A DNA stretch of 64,000 bases from Nemertoderma westbladi (lineage: Eukaryota; Xenacoelomorpha; Nemertodermatida; Nemertodermatidae). Location of the stretch: positions 1 to 64,000 of the forward strand of contig JAUCBJ010000332.1 of the NCBI GenBank assembly GCA_032718475.1, in the 5' to 3' direction. Below the pieces are notes generated by a model, which worked only from the letters and a program-made list of their open reading frames with translations, ran no database searches and was not told the origin of the DNA. Positions within the stretch are counted from its first letter, which is position 1; each line of letters opens with the position of its first letter. Of the stretch, positions 45,268 through 54,711 are shown piece by piece. The translations under genes were made by a program, and so were the position numbers.

Positions 45268-46827
45268 CTAACTAGGGCGATTCTTCCAACAGGCACTCTC
45301 CCACTGCTGCTCTTGTAGGTCCTGTAGGATTCGCCGCACTCTCTTCGCCAATTCCATCTCACCAGGAATTGGTTCTCCCTCTTCTGCCACCCTAAGGTTG
45401 GGTCTCTCCACCGTCTTCTTAACTGGCTCCTCTCCTGGCATCAAAATGCCACCTCCCTCCTTGTTGTCTCCCGCCGGCAGAATGAATAACAAGTGAAAGA
45501 ACAGGCAGAACAGAAGGTACAATAGTAGTCCTATCCCTTTCCATCCTGCCTTCCTTCTCGACTTCCCCCTTGTCGGTATGCCTCCAAACCGGACCAGCGT
45601 CTCTTCCGGACACTCCTCTAGACACTCCTTCCGACACTCCTCCGGGCACTCCCCCGGAGTGTTGTCCTCCGGACACCTCGCCGTCCGCTCCGCTCCATCT
45701 CCATACCGATGCTTGCTGGGAAACCTACTCTCCTCTGCCCACTTTCTTACTGTCACCTCCCTATCTGGCTCTACTATCTCCTGTTTCTCCTCTTCGTCCT
45801 CTGCGCCTGCGGTGCCTGGTAACATGCACCCTGATGTCTCTGTCACACTGCATGGGATCTTAGTTTTAACTGGGCCGCTAAGCATCCATCCGAACGGCGT
45901 GAGGATCGCCGTCGGGTCCCGCTGCCTGTCTTCGCCGAAGACCGTCTTCGTTCTCTCGTGGGCCGTCGGGCAGTCCATCCCTACTATAATGGACACCTTC
46001 CTAACGTCCACCTTTGGTATTGAGAAATCGATACCGTCCAGGAATCTATATTGTTCGACCTCAATGTTGGTTGGTCGCCTGGCGTTGATGTTTATCGATT
46101 CTATGACGTGGATGGGGTCGATCGTCGCCCCATAGTCGTATCCCGGTGCAATCGCTGCTATCCTGCACCGCCCCGCCCTCGTCTCCAGGACCTCATCTTT
46201 ACTCGAGACGGTAGTCACCGCCATTCTATTCGGCCTTGTCTTTAGCCCTATCTCTTCGGCCACCCAGTTCTCCACCAGCGTGAAGGCTGCTCCGCTGTCG
46301 ACCAGCATTAATGTCGTTACTGATCGACCGCCCTCTCCTGATATCTTTACTGGTACTACCCCGAGTAGTACTTTTCTCTTCTTCTCCTCTTCTGTCGTGC
46401 TTCTAGCTGCTGTTTGGCCTCCAGTCTCCTCCTCTCTTGCTGCTGTTTCTCTACACTCTCCGGACCTGTGTCCTTCTACCACACATCGATGACATAGTCC
46501 GTTTGCGTCTGTGTAGGCTACACGATCTTGTTTGGGCAACGCTTGCCAGTGCTTACAACTCCTGGTCTTATGTGTTCCGTCCCGGTGTAATTGACATTCG
46601 AATCCTGGATTATAGCGTTCCCTGTATAGTCCTTCACGTATCGCGCGTAGGTTTATATGTACCGATTTAGTGTTTTGGTTGTCTGTATTCGGCCTACTGG
46701 GTACATTGGGATTATGTTTATTTATGGTGTTATTTTCTTTCTGTCCCTGCCACGGTGTGGCCCTACTACCAGCTAACTGTGGACTAGCAGTCCCCTGTGT
46801 GGCCGCATGTGGTAGTGACTGTCCCAC
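45268..46827 (-). CDS. BEL-B zinc knuckle-protease ORF with C-terminal membrane segment
   Basis: 519 codons. Zinc knuckles at about 79-129 (CQLHRDGTHKTRSC; LCHRCVVEGHRSGEC). A DUF1758 retropepsin-like domain follows, with active-site VDSGAAFTLV near 174 and its usual closing FGWMLSGPV near 310-320. An acidic linker, a Cys/Glu repeat (CPEECRKECLEECPEE), then a hydrophobic segment LLLYLLFCLFFHLLFILPAG near 426-448 and a basic/acidic tail follow. RT, RNase H and integrase, which should follow the protease, are missing. The membrane segment may come from an env-like or unrelated 3' ORF fused by the deletion. The open frame continues upstream of 46,827 without ATG to the Gag overlap near 46,887, so expression probably depended on a frameshift from Gag. 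Confidence 0.82.
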   Translation of the reverse strand: MGQSLPHAATQGTASPQLAGSRATPWQGQKENNTINKHNPNVPSRPNTDNQNTKSVHINLRAIREGLYRERYNPGFECQLHRDGTHKTRSCKHWQALPKQDRVAYTDANGLCHRCVVEGHRSGECRETAAREEETGGQTAARSTTEEEKKRKVLLGVVPVKISGEGGRSVTTLMLVDSGAAFTLVENWVAEEIGLKTRPNRMAVTTVSSKDEVLETRAGRCRIAAIAPGYDYGATIDPIHVIESININARRPTNIEVEQYRFLDGIDFSIPKVDVRKVSIIVGMDCPTAHERTKTVFGEDRQRDPTAILTPFGWMLSGPVKTKIPCSVTETSGCMLPGTAGAEDEEEKQEIVEPDREVTVRKWAEESRFPSKHRYGDGAERTARCPEDNTPGECPEECRKECLEECPEETLVRFGGIPTRGKSRRKAGWKGIGLLLYLLFCLFFHLLFILPAGDNKEGGGILMPGEEPVKKTVERPNLRVAEEGEPIPGEMELAKRVRRILQDLQEQQWESACWKNRPS

Positions 46828-46865
46828 TCCCGAGAATGGGTCTGTCGGATTACGTGTTCGGCCGT

Positions 46866-47501
46866 TTATCGGCTTGGGCTCCCCAAACTATCCTCGCTAT
46901 AGACTGGGTCTGTTATTAATTCGGCTTCATAGTTGAGGAAGCTCGACATCTCTTCTAAGCCCGGTTCCGCACCCTTCTTCTCCCGTGTGGAGAAGGCGAT
47001 CTTCCTCCACTTTCTCCGCAGCCAGATCGGCAGTGCCTGCGCTATCGTGGTGATGTTGTTAGACGCGTTGAGTTCGTATGGTGCGTCTAGCGTCTTTAGC
47101 ACGATTAACGCCTTCTCGACCTTGTTCGCAAAGGTCCTTATGCTAACGGGATTATCCTGTAGGCCACCCGATGTTATGCCTCTCAGGGTTTGCCGGATGA
47201 TCTTGGCCGGGTGCCCGTATTCCCTATCTAGCGCCCGCCATGCTGTCGTGAAGCCGCCCTCGATGCCCTGGTATTGCCTCACGATGTCGTATGCTGGGCC
47301 TCCTGTATATACTTGCAGATATTTTAGGCACTCCGCCTGCGTCAAGTTCTTACTTAATATTTCGTTACTATACATGCGCCGAAACTGTAGATATTCTTCC
47401 GGCCTACTCCCATCGAATTTAAATGGTTCCACAGGTGGTAACTCGATCCTAGTTTTTAACGCATCGATCAATGTGGCCATTCCCATCGCTTGCGCTTCCA
47501 A
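46866..47501 (-). CDS. BEL-B Gag, DUF1759 domain
   Basis: 211 codons (open upstream to about 47,540; first codon listed is TTG). PFKFDGSRPEEYLQFRRMYS, AECLKYLQVYTGGPAYDIV and a YGHPAKIIRQTL block match DUF1759, the capsid-like region of BEL/Pao Gag. It ends at TAA 46,866-46,868, overlapping the zinc knuckle-protease frame. The upstream Gag part is in other frames (see 47,706-48,896). Confidence 0.82.
   Translation of the reverse strand: MEAQAMGMATLIDALKTRIELPPVEPFKFDGSRPEEYLQFRRMYSNEILSKNLTQAECLKYLQVYTGGPAYDIVRQYQGIEGGFTTAWRALDREYGHPAKIIRQTLRGITSGGLQDNPVSIRTFANKVEKALIVLKTLDAPYELNASNNITTIAQALPIWLRRKWRKIAFSTREKKGAEPGLEEMSSFLNYEAELITDPVYSEDSLGSPSR
46881..46887 (-). promoter_or_regulatory. Candidate -1 ribosomal frameshift site, Gag to protease (BEL-B)
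   Basis: In element sense T TTG GGG lies in the Gag zero frame (codons TTG GGG), matching the X XXY YYZ slippery pattern. A -1 slip here enters exactly the open protease frame, and the Gag stop follows five codons after the heptamer. Downstream, GCCG/CGGC can form a small stem. G in the Y position is not the usual choice, and an ordinary indel would look the same. Confidence 0.4.
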
Positions 47502-47705
47502 TGGGTTCGATGGATGTTGTATAGTTTCTCCTTTGGGTACGGTCCGTTCGTCCTATCTGCTGTTGACTTTGCTTGTTGCGTCGGGTATATCATTGGGGGT
47601 AACGGCCCCCTCCATATTTCCGTGTCGCATGATCTGTTCTCGTCCAAGGGGTTCGATGTTCTCGCTCCTATTGGGGTATATTGTTGATATTGTGATGGGG
47701 GAATG

Positions 47706-48896
47706 TCACCCTGTCCCCCCCCCCACCGGTATGTTTGGTACTGGGGTTGATGTTAATATATTGGGGCCCATACATCTATCTGCAATAATTCCCCCCTCCC
47801 CTGGATATATGTTGTGTCCCTGGAAATTATAGTCATGCTGCTGTACCGGTACCGATATAGGCCTATTCACTTCTTGCCTACCTACCGGTATGTACTCCGC
47901 GACTTCCGGGTTTAATCCCGTCGTCCGCGCTACCCTATCGCCTACTCTATCTCTCCCAGCATGGCCTATAATAGTATGTGCAGTAAGGCCTACAGTATGT
48001 CCTGCAGTCTGCATGTGCCCTTCCGAATCGAAGTTTATTCTTCGCGAATCTCGAATCTCCCCGCGACTACCGTACTCTCGATCGGCAGCTATATCCCGTC
48101 GGGAAGCTTCTCTTCGATCCCCTATCCTGCTCTCGTCTTCGTATCGGTACGTCCTGTACCCCTCTCTTGGCGTGTGGTGCGTTTCTCCGGGGCGACGGCA
48201 ATCTCCCGAAGTCCGACCCCACTGACTCCCTAATTCCCTCTCTACTATCGACGGCTCGCTATCCGTCCTCGCTCTCCGGTTGCTCCTAGCAACGACTCTT
48301 CTATTATCTTCCTTTCTTCTCTCTTCGACCTCTCGGTTAAACTCTGCTAATCTTCTTCTATCTTCGACCTCTCTATTAAACTCTACTAATCTTCTCTCTT
48401 CTGACTGGGCTCGACGTTCCGTCGCCCGCCCTCTCGCGACGTCAACCTGTCTCTCTCTGCTCGATCGCACGCCGCTGGGGATACTCGCAATCCCCCTATT
48501 ACTCTCCGTCGCCGGGTGTTGCGGTTTACCTAATTCGGCCCGCGCATTATCCGCCGACGCCTGTGGGACACTCCCTGCCCCCCCTCTCTCGCTACTAATC
48601 CCTCGCGGTGGGGTGCCCGTAGCCCCCCCCCCACCCGCCACTTCTAACTTCACTATCTCTTACTACACTTCTGCGTCCCTCTTGTCGGACACTCTCTACC
48701 CCCTTTCTCTCGCCACTAATCTTCTGTGGTGGGGCGCCCGTAGCCCCCCCCCCCACCCGCCACTTCTAACTTCACTACCTCTTACTACACTTCTACACCC
48801 CTCTTGTGGGGCATTCTCTGCCCCCCCTCTCTCGCCGCTAATCTCATGTGGTGGGGCGCCCGTAGCCCCCCCCCCACCCGCCACATCTAACTTCAA
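47706..48896 (-). pseudogene. BEL-B Gag middle region, frames broken at G-runs
   Basis: Two minus-strand ORFs overlap (48,896-48,696 and 48,653-47,706), both rich in Arg/Glu: SNRRARTDSEPSIVERELG, GQ/GDRREASRRDIAADREYG-type segments and HTVGLTAHTIIGHAGR. Breaks fall at homopolymer G-runs (near 48,622, 48,747, 48,870 and 47,719). About three tandem copies of a 125-bp unit lie at 48,600-48,900. It is probably the continuation of the N-terminal Gag. Confidence 0.65.
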
Positions 48897-50367
48897 TATC
48901 TCTTACTTCGTCTCTACACCCCTCTCTAGTCGACACACTGTCTCTACTGCGGCCGGGTCTATTCACCCCCGCCTCTCTCTCTACTACTGCGTGGCCTACC
49001 AGGCCCACCTCGGGTTGGCTCAACCGCGCCACTTCCTGCCTACTAACTACGTGGCCTACCAGGCCGCCGTCTGCCGGGCTATACACGTCTGACGCGTTCA
49101 CATTAATAGCACCATTCCCAATATTATTTGTTAAATCAATTAAATTATTAGAATTTGAAACGGGATTATTATTTAAATTATTTAAGTTAGAATTATTATT
49201 ATTTTCAAAATTTAAATTGCTATTCGAATTATTTGAATTATTTTGATTATTCTGAATATTTGAATTAATATTATTATTTGAATTTAAACTTAAATTACTA
49301 CTACCGGGTAAAATATTTCCTGTAATAAAGGGATTAGGGTTATTTACTACGGTACTATTAATACCAATATTTCCTAACGCACTACTACTACCCCCCTCGC
49401 CCGTACGGTTACTGTATGTACTGTACGTGTACCGCACGCTCTGTTCTCTTGCCTCACGCTCTTCGCGTTCACTCTCTCGCTCCTTCCTTCCCCTCAGTCG
49501 CCACTCTAATTCTTCAATTTTTAATTTATATGCAGCCAGATTTATCTCCTGCACCCGTCTTTCTTTTGCGGAGGATGTAGCAGACTTATCGGTTGCGACG
49601 GACTCCCGCCGCCCCTCCGTCCTACTAACTTTCCCCCGCTTTCCGGGGTTCTCGCTGACCAACGAGACCGAATCCTCGGAGCTAACCTCGGATTCGCCCT
49701 CGTGCGGTCCCGCCCAACCCACTAACTTAACTTCCCTGGCATCGACTAAGTATGGCCCTATGTACACTACACCAGGCCCCATACCCCTACGTTCCCATAG
49801 CCCAAACAGTTCGAAGGCAACCCCTCTCGCTCTCTCCTCGGCCAGTTCTCCCTGCCCAGAACGCACTAGGTAATCAAAGTATCTGTTCGACTCACCTAGT
49901 CGTCTCCTCAACTTCACCTGGTCTATCTCAGCCCCTCCTCTAGCTTCCTTCAGTTGTTCCCGGGTCGCGGCGTAGGCTCGTCGAAGTCGATCAGAAACCC
50001 CGACATCCTCGTCGCCGACCTCTCCTCTCTCCCTCCGGGTTCGGCGTCGTACCGTCGGCTCCACCGTTGCCGTTCCGGTGGGCCGTTCGTCGCCCTCGGT
50101 CTGTGGCTGACCGGCGACATCGGCATATCGACCGCCGCCCTGTGTCGACTCGTCTCTCTCCTCCCCCGTCTCGCTCTCTCCTCTACTCGACTCGCTCTCT
50201 CGCTGTAGACGACCCCCCACATCTTGGTTCGCCGGGTTGCTCGTTATCGACGTGGTCGACGTAGCATCGACCGGCGTCGTGGGTCCGTATCGTCTCGCCG
50301 TGGCCTCGCGGATCGTTAGATCGTCGTCCGGGGTCCGCGGCGGTGTCGTTCCTCTCTCTCGACTCAT
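48844..50367 (-). CDS. BEL-B Gag N-terminal ORF
   Basis: 507 codons starting MSRERGTTPPRTPDDDLTIR just inside the 5' LTR. An acidic/basic N-terminus is followed by a conserved block (NRYFDYLVRSGQGELAEERA, VVYIGPYLVDAREVKLVGW), a coiled-coil-like KERRVQEINLAAYKLKIEEL, a long Asn/Ser-rich stretch and tandem GLVGHVV...LSQPE units. Near-identical in plan to the BEL-A ORF (52,273-54,114). I do not recognise a domain beyond its Gag position in a BEL element. It ends after a Gly run at a G homopolymer. Confidence 0.8.
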   Translation of the reverse strand: MSRERGTTPPRTPDDDLTIREATARRYGPTTPVDATSTTSITSNPANQDVGGRLQRESESSRGESETGEERDESTQGGGRYADVAGQPQTEGDERPTGTATVEPTVRRRTRRERGEVGDEDVGVSDRLRRAYAATREQLKEARGGAEIDQVKLRRRLGESNRYFDYLVRSGQGELAEERARGVAFELFGLWERRGMGPGVVYIGPYLVDAREVKLVGWAGPHEGESEVSSEDSVSLVSENPGKRGKVSRTEGRRESVATDKSATSSAKERRVQEINLAAYKLKIEELEWRLRGRKERESEREEREAREQSVRYTYSTYSNRTGEGGSSSALGNIGINSTVVNNPNPFITGNILPGSSNLSLNSNNNINSNIQNNQNNSNNSNSNLNFENNNNSNLNNLNNNPVSNSNNLIDLTNNIGNGAINVNASDVYSPADGGLVGHVVSRQEVARLSQPEVGLVGHAVVEREAGVNRPGRSRDSVSTREGCRDEVRDIEVRCGGWGGGYGRPTT

Positions 50368-50462
50368 CTTCGTCTTTGGTAGCCGTCAGTCACAGCTCGG
50401 CAGGCCTAGTGTTAAGACTGTGACGGGCAGTTACAGTTCAGGCAATTCTCAGATGTTAAGAC

Positions 50463-51022
50463 TGTGACGGGATCCGAGAGGATCCCGGTTTATCCGGTGT
50501 GTTTCGTACGCGTCCCCGCCCCGCCGTGTGAATGGAAAAGGTAATAATTGTTCTAGTGTCGTTGTCGAACTCTGATAACGTTGAGATAATAAATGATGAG
50601 TGATACAGATAGCACAGTAGATAAAGCTAATATACCGGTAATATGGTGACGGTGGCGACGACGGTCTTAACAGTCACCGTACTGCCTTACTGTACTGGGA
50701 TAGCTGACTGAGTAAACTGACTATAATGATTACCGTACAGGTAATATATATTGCACGGGTTTGGCCGTTACAGTACTTAGTCGATGCTGTCCCCCCATTG
50801 GCTAATACCCCTGTTGGCACCCTTTGCCCCCCTCTGAAGTGCTTCCCTTCGCCCTTGCTGTTCTCTCTTGGTTAGGGGTTTGGCCCCTGACCCCTATTGT
50901 GTGCTTCCTTCCCACTCTTATTGGGATGGCACGAGTTGGTTAATTGCCCAATCTCGTGGCTCCCAATATTGCTTATCGGCTAATAACTTTATGGGGTGTT
51001 GGCGGGATTGAATAAGCTAACA
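50463..51022 (-). repeat. BEL-B 5' LTR
   Basis: 560 bp, paired with 43,608-44,167. The leader to the Gag ATG is short (about 95 bp). The first bases in element sense (GTCTTAACATCTGAG) do not match a tRNA 3' end that I recognise. Confidence 0.93.
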
Positions 51023-51027
51023 TGTTT

Positions 51028-52334
51028 CGATTGTCTAGACTCGGCCTACTGGGTATATTGGGGTTGTGTTTATTTTCGGTGTTATTTTCTTCCTGTCCCT
51101 GCCACGGTGTGGTCCTGCTACCAGCTAACTGTGGACTAGCAGTCCCCTGTACGGCCGCGTATGATAGTGACTGTCCGCACGACCTGTTCTCGTCCAGGGA
51201 GTTCGATGTTCTTGCTCCTATCGGGGCATATTGTCGATATTGTGATGGGGGAATGTCACCCTGTCCCCCCCCCCCCCCCCCCCCCGGCCGGTATGTTTGG
51301 TACTGGGGTTGATGTTAATACATTGGGGCCCATACGTCTATCTCCAATAACTCCCCCCTCCCCTGGATATATGGTATGTCCCTGTGTATTATAGTCATGC
51401 TGCTGTACCGATATAGGCCTACCCACTTCTTGCCTACCTACCGGTATGTACTCCGCGGCTTCCGGGTTTAATCCCGTCGTTCGCGCTACCCTATCGCCTA
51501 CTCTATATCTCCCAGCATGGCCTATAATAGTATGTGCAGTAAGGCCCACAGTATGTCCTGCAGTCTGCATGTGCCTCTTCGAACCGAAGTTTAATCTTCG
51601 CGAATCTCGAATCTCCCGGCGACTACCGTACTCTCGATCGGCAGCTATATCCCGTCGGGAAGCTTCTCTCCGATCCCCTCTCCTGTTCTCGACTTTGTAT
51701 TGGTACGTCTTGTACCCCTCTCTTGGCGTGCGGTGCGTTTCTCCGGGGCGACGGCAATCTCCCGAAGTTCGACCCCACTGACTTCCTAACTCCATCTCTA
51801 CTATCGACGGTCCGCTATCCGTCCTCACACTCCTATCGTTCGTGGCGACACCTTTTCTACTATCTCCTCTTCTTCTCTTTTCAGTGCAGTATTCCGGCTC
51901 ATGAGATCTCTCGTCGACCTCCCGGTTAAACTCCACTGTTCTTCTTCCCTCTTCTGATCGGGCTCGACGCTTCGTCTGCCCTCTCGCGACGTCAACCTGC
52001 CTCTCTCTGCTCGATCGCACGCCGCTGGGGATACTCGCAATCCCCCTATTACTCTCCGTCGCCGGGTGTTGCGGTTTACCTAGCTCGGCCCGCGCATTAT
52101 CCCGACGCCTGTGGGACACTCTCTGCCCCCCCTCTCTCGCTACTAATCTCTCGAGGTGGGGTGCCCGTAGCCCCCCCCCCCCCACCCGCCACTTCTAACT
52201 TCACTACCTCTTACTACACTTCTACACCCCTCTTGTGGGGCATTCTCTGCCCCCCCTCTCTCGCCACTAATCTTATGTGGTGGGGCGCCCGTAGCCCCCC
52301 CCCCCCCCCCCCCACTCGCCACATCTAACTTCAC
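51028..52334 (-). pseudogene. BEL-A Gag middle region with DUF1759 deleted
   Basis: Matches BEL-B 47,640-48,900 (ORF 52,185-51,256: RTDSGPSIVEMELGSQWGR, HTVGLTAHTIIGHAGR), with breaks at G-runs (near 51,267, 52,171 and 52,295). Near 51,178 the sequence jumps from the BEL-B-equivalent 47,630 to 46,815, so the whole DUF1759 segment is deleted. Confidence 0.7.
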
Positions 52335-54114
52335 TATCTCTTACTTTACTACTACACCCCTCTCTAGTCGACACACTGTCTCTACTACGGCTGGGTCTAT
52401 TCACCCCCGCCTCTCTCTCTACTACTGCGTGGCCCACCAGGCCCACCTCGGGTTGGCTCAACCCCGCTACCTCCTGCCTACCAACTACGTGGCCTACCAG
52501 GCCGCCGTCGGGTTGGCTCAACCCCGCCACTCTCTGCGCACTAACTGCGTGGCCTGCCAGGCCCCCTTCGGGGTTATGCACGTCCGACACGCTCATATTA
52601 ATAGCACCATTCCCAATATTATTTGTTAAATCAATTAAATTGTTAGAATTTGAAACGGGATTATTATTTAAATTATTTAAATTAGAATTATTATTATTTT
52701 CAAAATTTAAATTATTATTCGAATTATTTGAATTATTCTGAATATTTGAATTAATGTTATTATTTGAATTTAAATTTAAATTACTACTACCAGGTAAAAT
52801 ATTATTTCCTGTAATAAAGGGATTAGGGTTATCTAATACGGTACTATTAACATTAACTACTTCTAACGTACTATTACTACCCCCCCCCCCCCCCCCGCCC
52901 GTACGGTTACTATGCGCACTGTACGTGTACCGCACGCTCTGTTCCTTTTCCTCTCGCTCTGTGCTTATAAGTGGGGTCTCACTCTCTGATATTTCCAACC
53001 GCGCCAGTTCTCGTCGGCGCTGGTTTAGTTTGGCCCGATATTGCGCAAGCCCCCCCAGCCGGGCGCGCAAACCACCCAGCTCACGCTCTTCCTCTATCTC
53101 TCTCTCTCTGCACACTCGCAAATCTCGCTCGGCCGTCTCTCTCGCAAGCATCTCAGACCGCCTCGCCGGCTCGCTCTCTATTCTCATCTCCCGATCTCTA
53201 TGCTCCTCGGCTCTCTCTCTATCCTCCCTTACCAACTCTAATAATGCGGTTTCCTCCCTTAGTCGCCACTCTAACTGTTTCTGCTCTGCCGCCGCCATTT
53301 CTAATTTATACTCTAGATTTTTTCTCCGCACCCTTCTTTCTTTTTCGGAGGATGTAGCAGACTTATCGGTTGCGATGGACTCCTGTCGCCCCTCCGTCCT
53401 ACCAACTTTCCCCTGCTTCCCGGAACTTCCTCCGACCAACGAGACCGAATCCTCGGAGTTAACCTCGGATTCGCCCTCCTCAGGTCTCCTCCAACCCACT
53501 AATTTTACTCCCCGGGCATCGACTAAGTACGGCCCTACGTACACTATGCTAGGTTCCATACCCCCACATTCCCATAGTTCAAACAGTTCGTTGGCAACTC
53601 CCCTCGCCCTCTCCTCGGCTAGTTCTCTCTGCCCAAAACGCATTAGGTAATCAAAGTGTCTATTCGACTCACCTAGTCGTTTCCTCAGTCTCACCTCGTC
53701 TATCTTCGCCCCTCCTTTGGCCTCTCTCAGTCGCTCTCGGGTCGCGAGGTAGGCTCGTCGGAGCCGGTCGCCGACTCCGACGTCCTCGTTGCCGACATCT
53801 CCTCTATCCTTCCGTGTCCGCCGTCGTACCGTCGGCCCCACCGTCGCCGTTCCGGTGGACCGTTCGTCGTCCTCGGCCTGTGGCTGGCCGGCGACATCGG
53901 TACGTCGACCCTCGCTCCGCGTCGACTCGTCTTTCTCCCTTTCGACTCCCGACTCGTCCTCTCTTTGTAGACGGCCCCCCTCATCTTCGGTTACCGGGTC
54001 GCCCGTTATCGATGGGTCCGGCGTTGTGGGTTTGTACCGTCTCGTCGCGGCCTCGCGGATCGTTAGATCGTCGTCCGGGGTCCGCGGCAGTGTCGCTTCT
54101 CCTCCTCTACTCAT
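52273..54114 (-). CDS. BEL-A Gag N-terminal ORF
   Basis: 613 codons, start MSRGGEATLPRTPDDDLTIR. Same plan as the BEL-B ORF but with a longer coiled-coil-like region (EYKLEMAAAEQKQLEWRLRE, ERELGGLRARLGGLAQYRAK; about residues 270-370) that BEL-B lacks. It then has the Asn-rich stretch and three GHVV/GHAV units. It ends at a Gly run from a G homopolymer near 52,300. The ORF is intact despite the age of the element; a structural (nucleic-acid-binding or self-assembling) role is inferred only from position. Confidence 0.8.
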   Translation of the reverse strand: MSRGGEATLPRTPDDDLTIREAATRRYKPTTPDPSITGDPVTEDEGGRLQREDESGVEREKDESTRSEGRRTDVAGQPQAEDDERSTGTATVGPTVRRRTRKDRGDVGNEDVGVGDRLRRAYLATRERLREAKGGAKIDEVRLRKRLGESNRHFDYLMRFGQRELAEERARGVANELFELWECGGMEPSIVYVGPYLVDARGVKLVGWRRPEEGESEVNSEDSVSLVGGSSGKQGKVGRTEGRQESIATDKSATSSEKERRVRRKNLEYKLEMAAAEQKQLEWRLREETALLELVREDRERAEEHRDREMRIESEPARRSEMLARETAERDLRVCREREIEEERELGGLRARLGGLAQYRAKLNQRRRELARLEISESETPLISTEREEKEQSVRYTYSAHSNRTGGGGGGGSNSTLEVVNVNSTVLDNPNPFITGNNILPGSSNLNLNSNNNINSNIQNNSNNSNNNLNFENNNNSNLNNLNNNPVSNSNNLIDLTNNIGNGAINMSVSDVHNPEGGLAGHAVSAQRVAGLSQPDGGLVGHVVGRQEVAGLSQPEVGLVGHAVVEREAGVNRPSRSRDSVSTREGCSSKVRDSEVRCGEWGGGGGGYGRPTT

Positions 54115-54187
54115 CTTGTCTTTGGTAGTTATCAGCCACAGTTCGGCAGGCCTAGAGTTAAGACTGTAGGCCTTGGGTAGTCAAGAC

Positions 54188-54711
54188 TGTGACGGGATCC
54201 GAGAGGATCCCGGTTTATCCGGTGTTGTTTCGTACGCGTCAGCCGCACCATGTGATAGAAAAGGAGTTTGTTGTTCCAGTATAGATATAATGTAGATATA
54301 TAGATATGTAGGTATGATAACAGATAGCGCCAATGACTGAATAGATGATCGGTAATATGGGTGACGGCGGTGACGGTCTTGACTGTCACCGCACTACCTG
54401 ACTGTACTGGGATAACTACTACAATGACATGATGACAGGTAATATATACTGCACGGGTTGGCCTCATTGCATTACCCAGTCGATGCTTCCCCCCTGATTG
54501 GCTAATATCCTTGTTGGCACCCTTTGGAGTGTTCCCGTTCACTCCAGCTATTCTCTCTCTGTTAGGGGTTTGGCCCCTGACCCTCATTGTGTGTTTCTCC
54601 TTCCCATTTTGTTGGGGTGACACGAGTTATTGGTTGCCCAATCTCGTGTCCCCAATATTGCTTAACGGTTGACTTTATGGGTTCGTGTTAGCGGAATTGG
54701 ATAAGCTAACA
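54188..54711 (-). repeat. BEL-A 5' LTR
   Basis: 524 bp, paired with 40,604-41,128. Followed at 54,712 by the target duplication TCGCC and LINE-alpha 5' UTR sequence. Confidence 0.92.

Larger units (their letters stand above)
43608..51022 (-). mobile_element. BEL-B: BEL/Pao LTR retrotransposon nested in BEL-A
   Basis: 7,415 bp; LTRs 43,608-44,167 and 50,463-51,022 (560 bp each). I saw one difference by eye (GAAGTACTTCCC against GAAGTGCTTCCC). Target duplication TGTTT at 43,603-43,607 and 51,023-51,027. It keeps Gag, DUF1759, zinc knuckles and protease, but no RT, RNase H or integrase. Its LTRs are closely related to those of BEL-A and far more alike to each other, so it is the younger insertion. 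Confidence 0.93.
40604..54711 (-). mobile_element. BEL-A: BEL/Pao LTR retrotransposon, host of BEL-B
   Basis: LTRs at 40,604-41,128 and 54,188-54,711 (525 and 524 bp, TG...CA, several differences). Target duplication TCGCC at 40,599-40,603 and 54,712-54,716, inside the LINE-alpha 5' UTR. Without BEL-B it is about 6.7 kb. It encodes an N-terminal Gag and a zinc-knuckle fragment; the DUF1759 domain, protease, RT and integrase are gone. BEL-B sits at 43,608-51,022. Confidence 0.92.
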
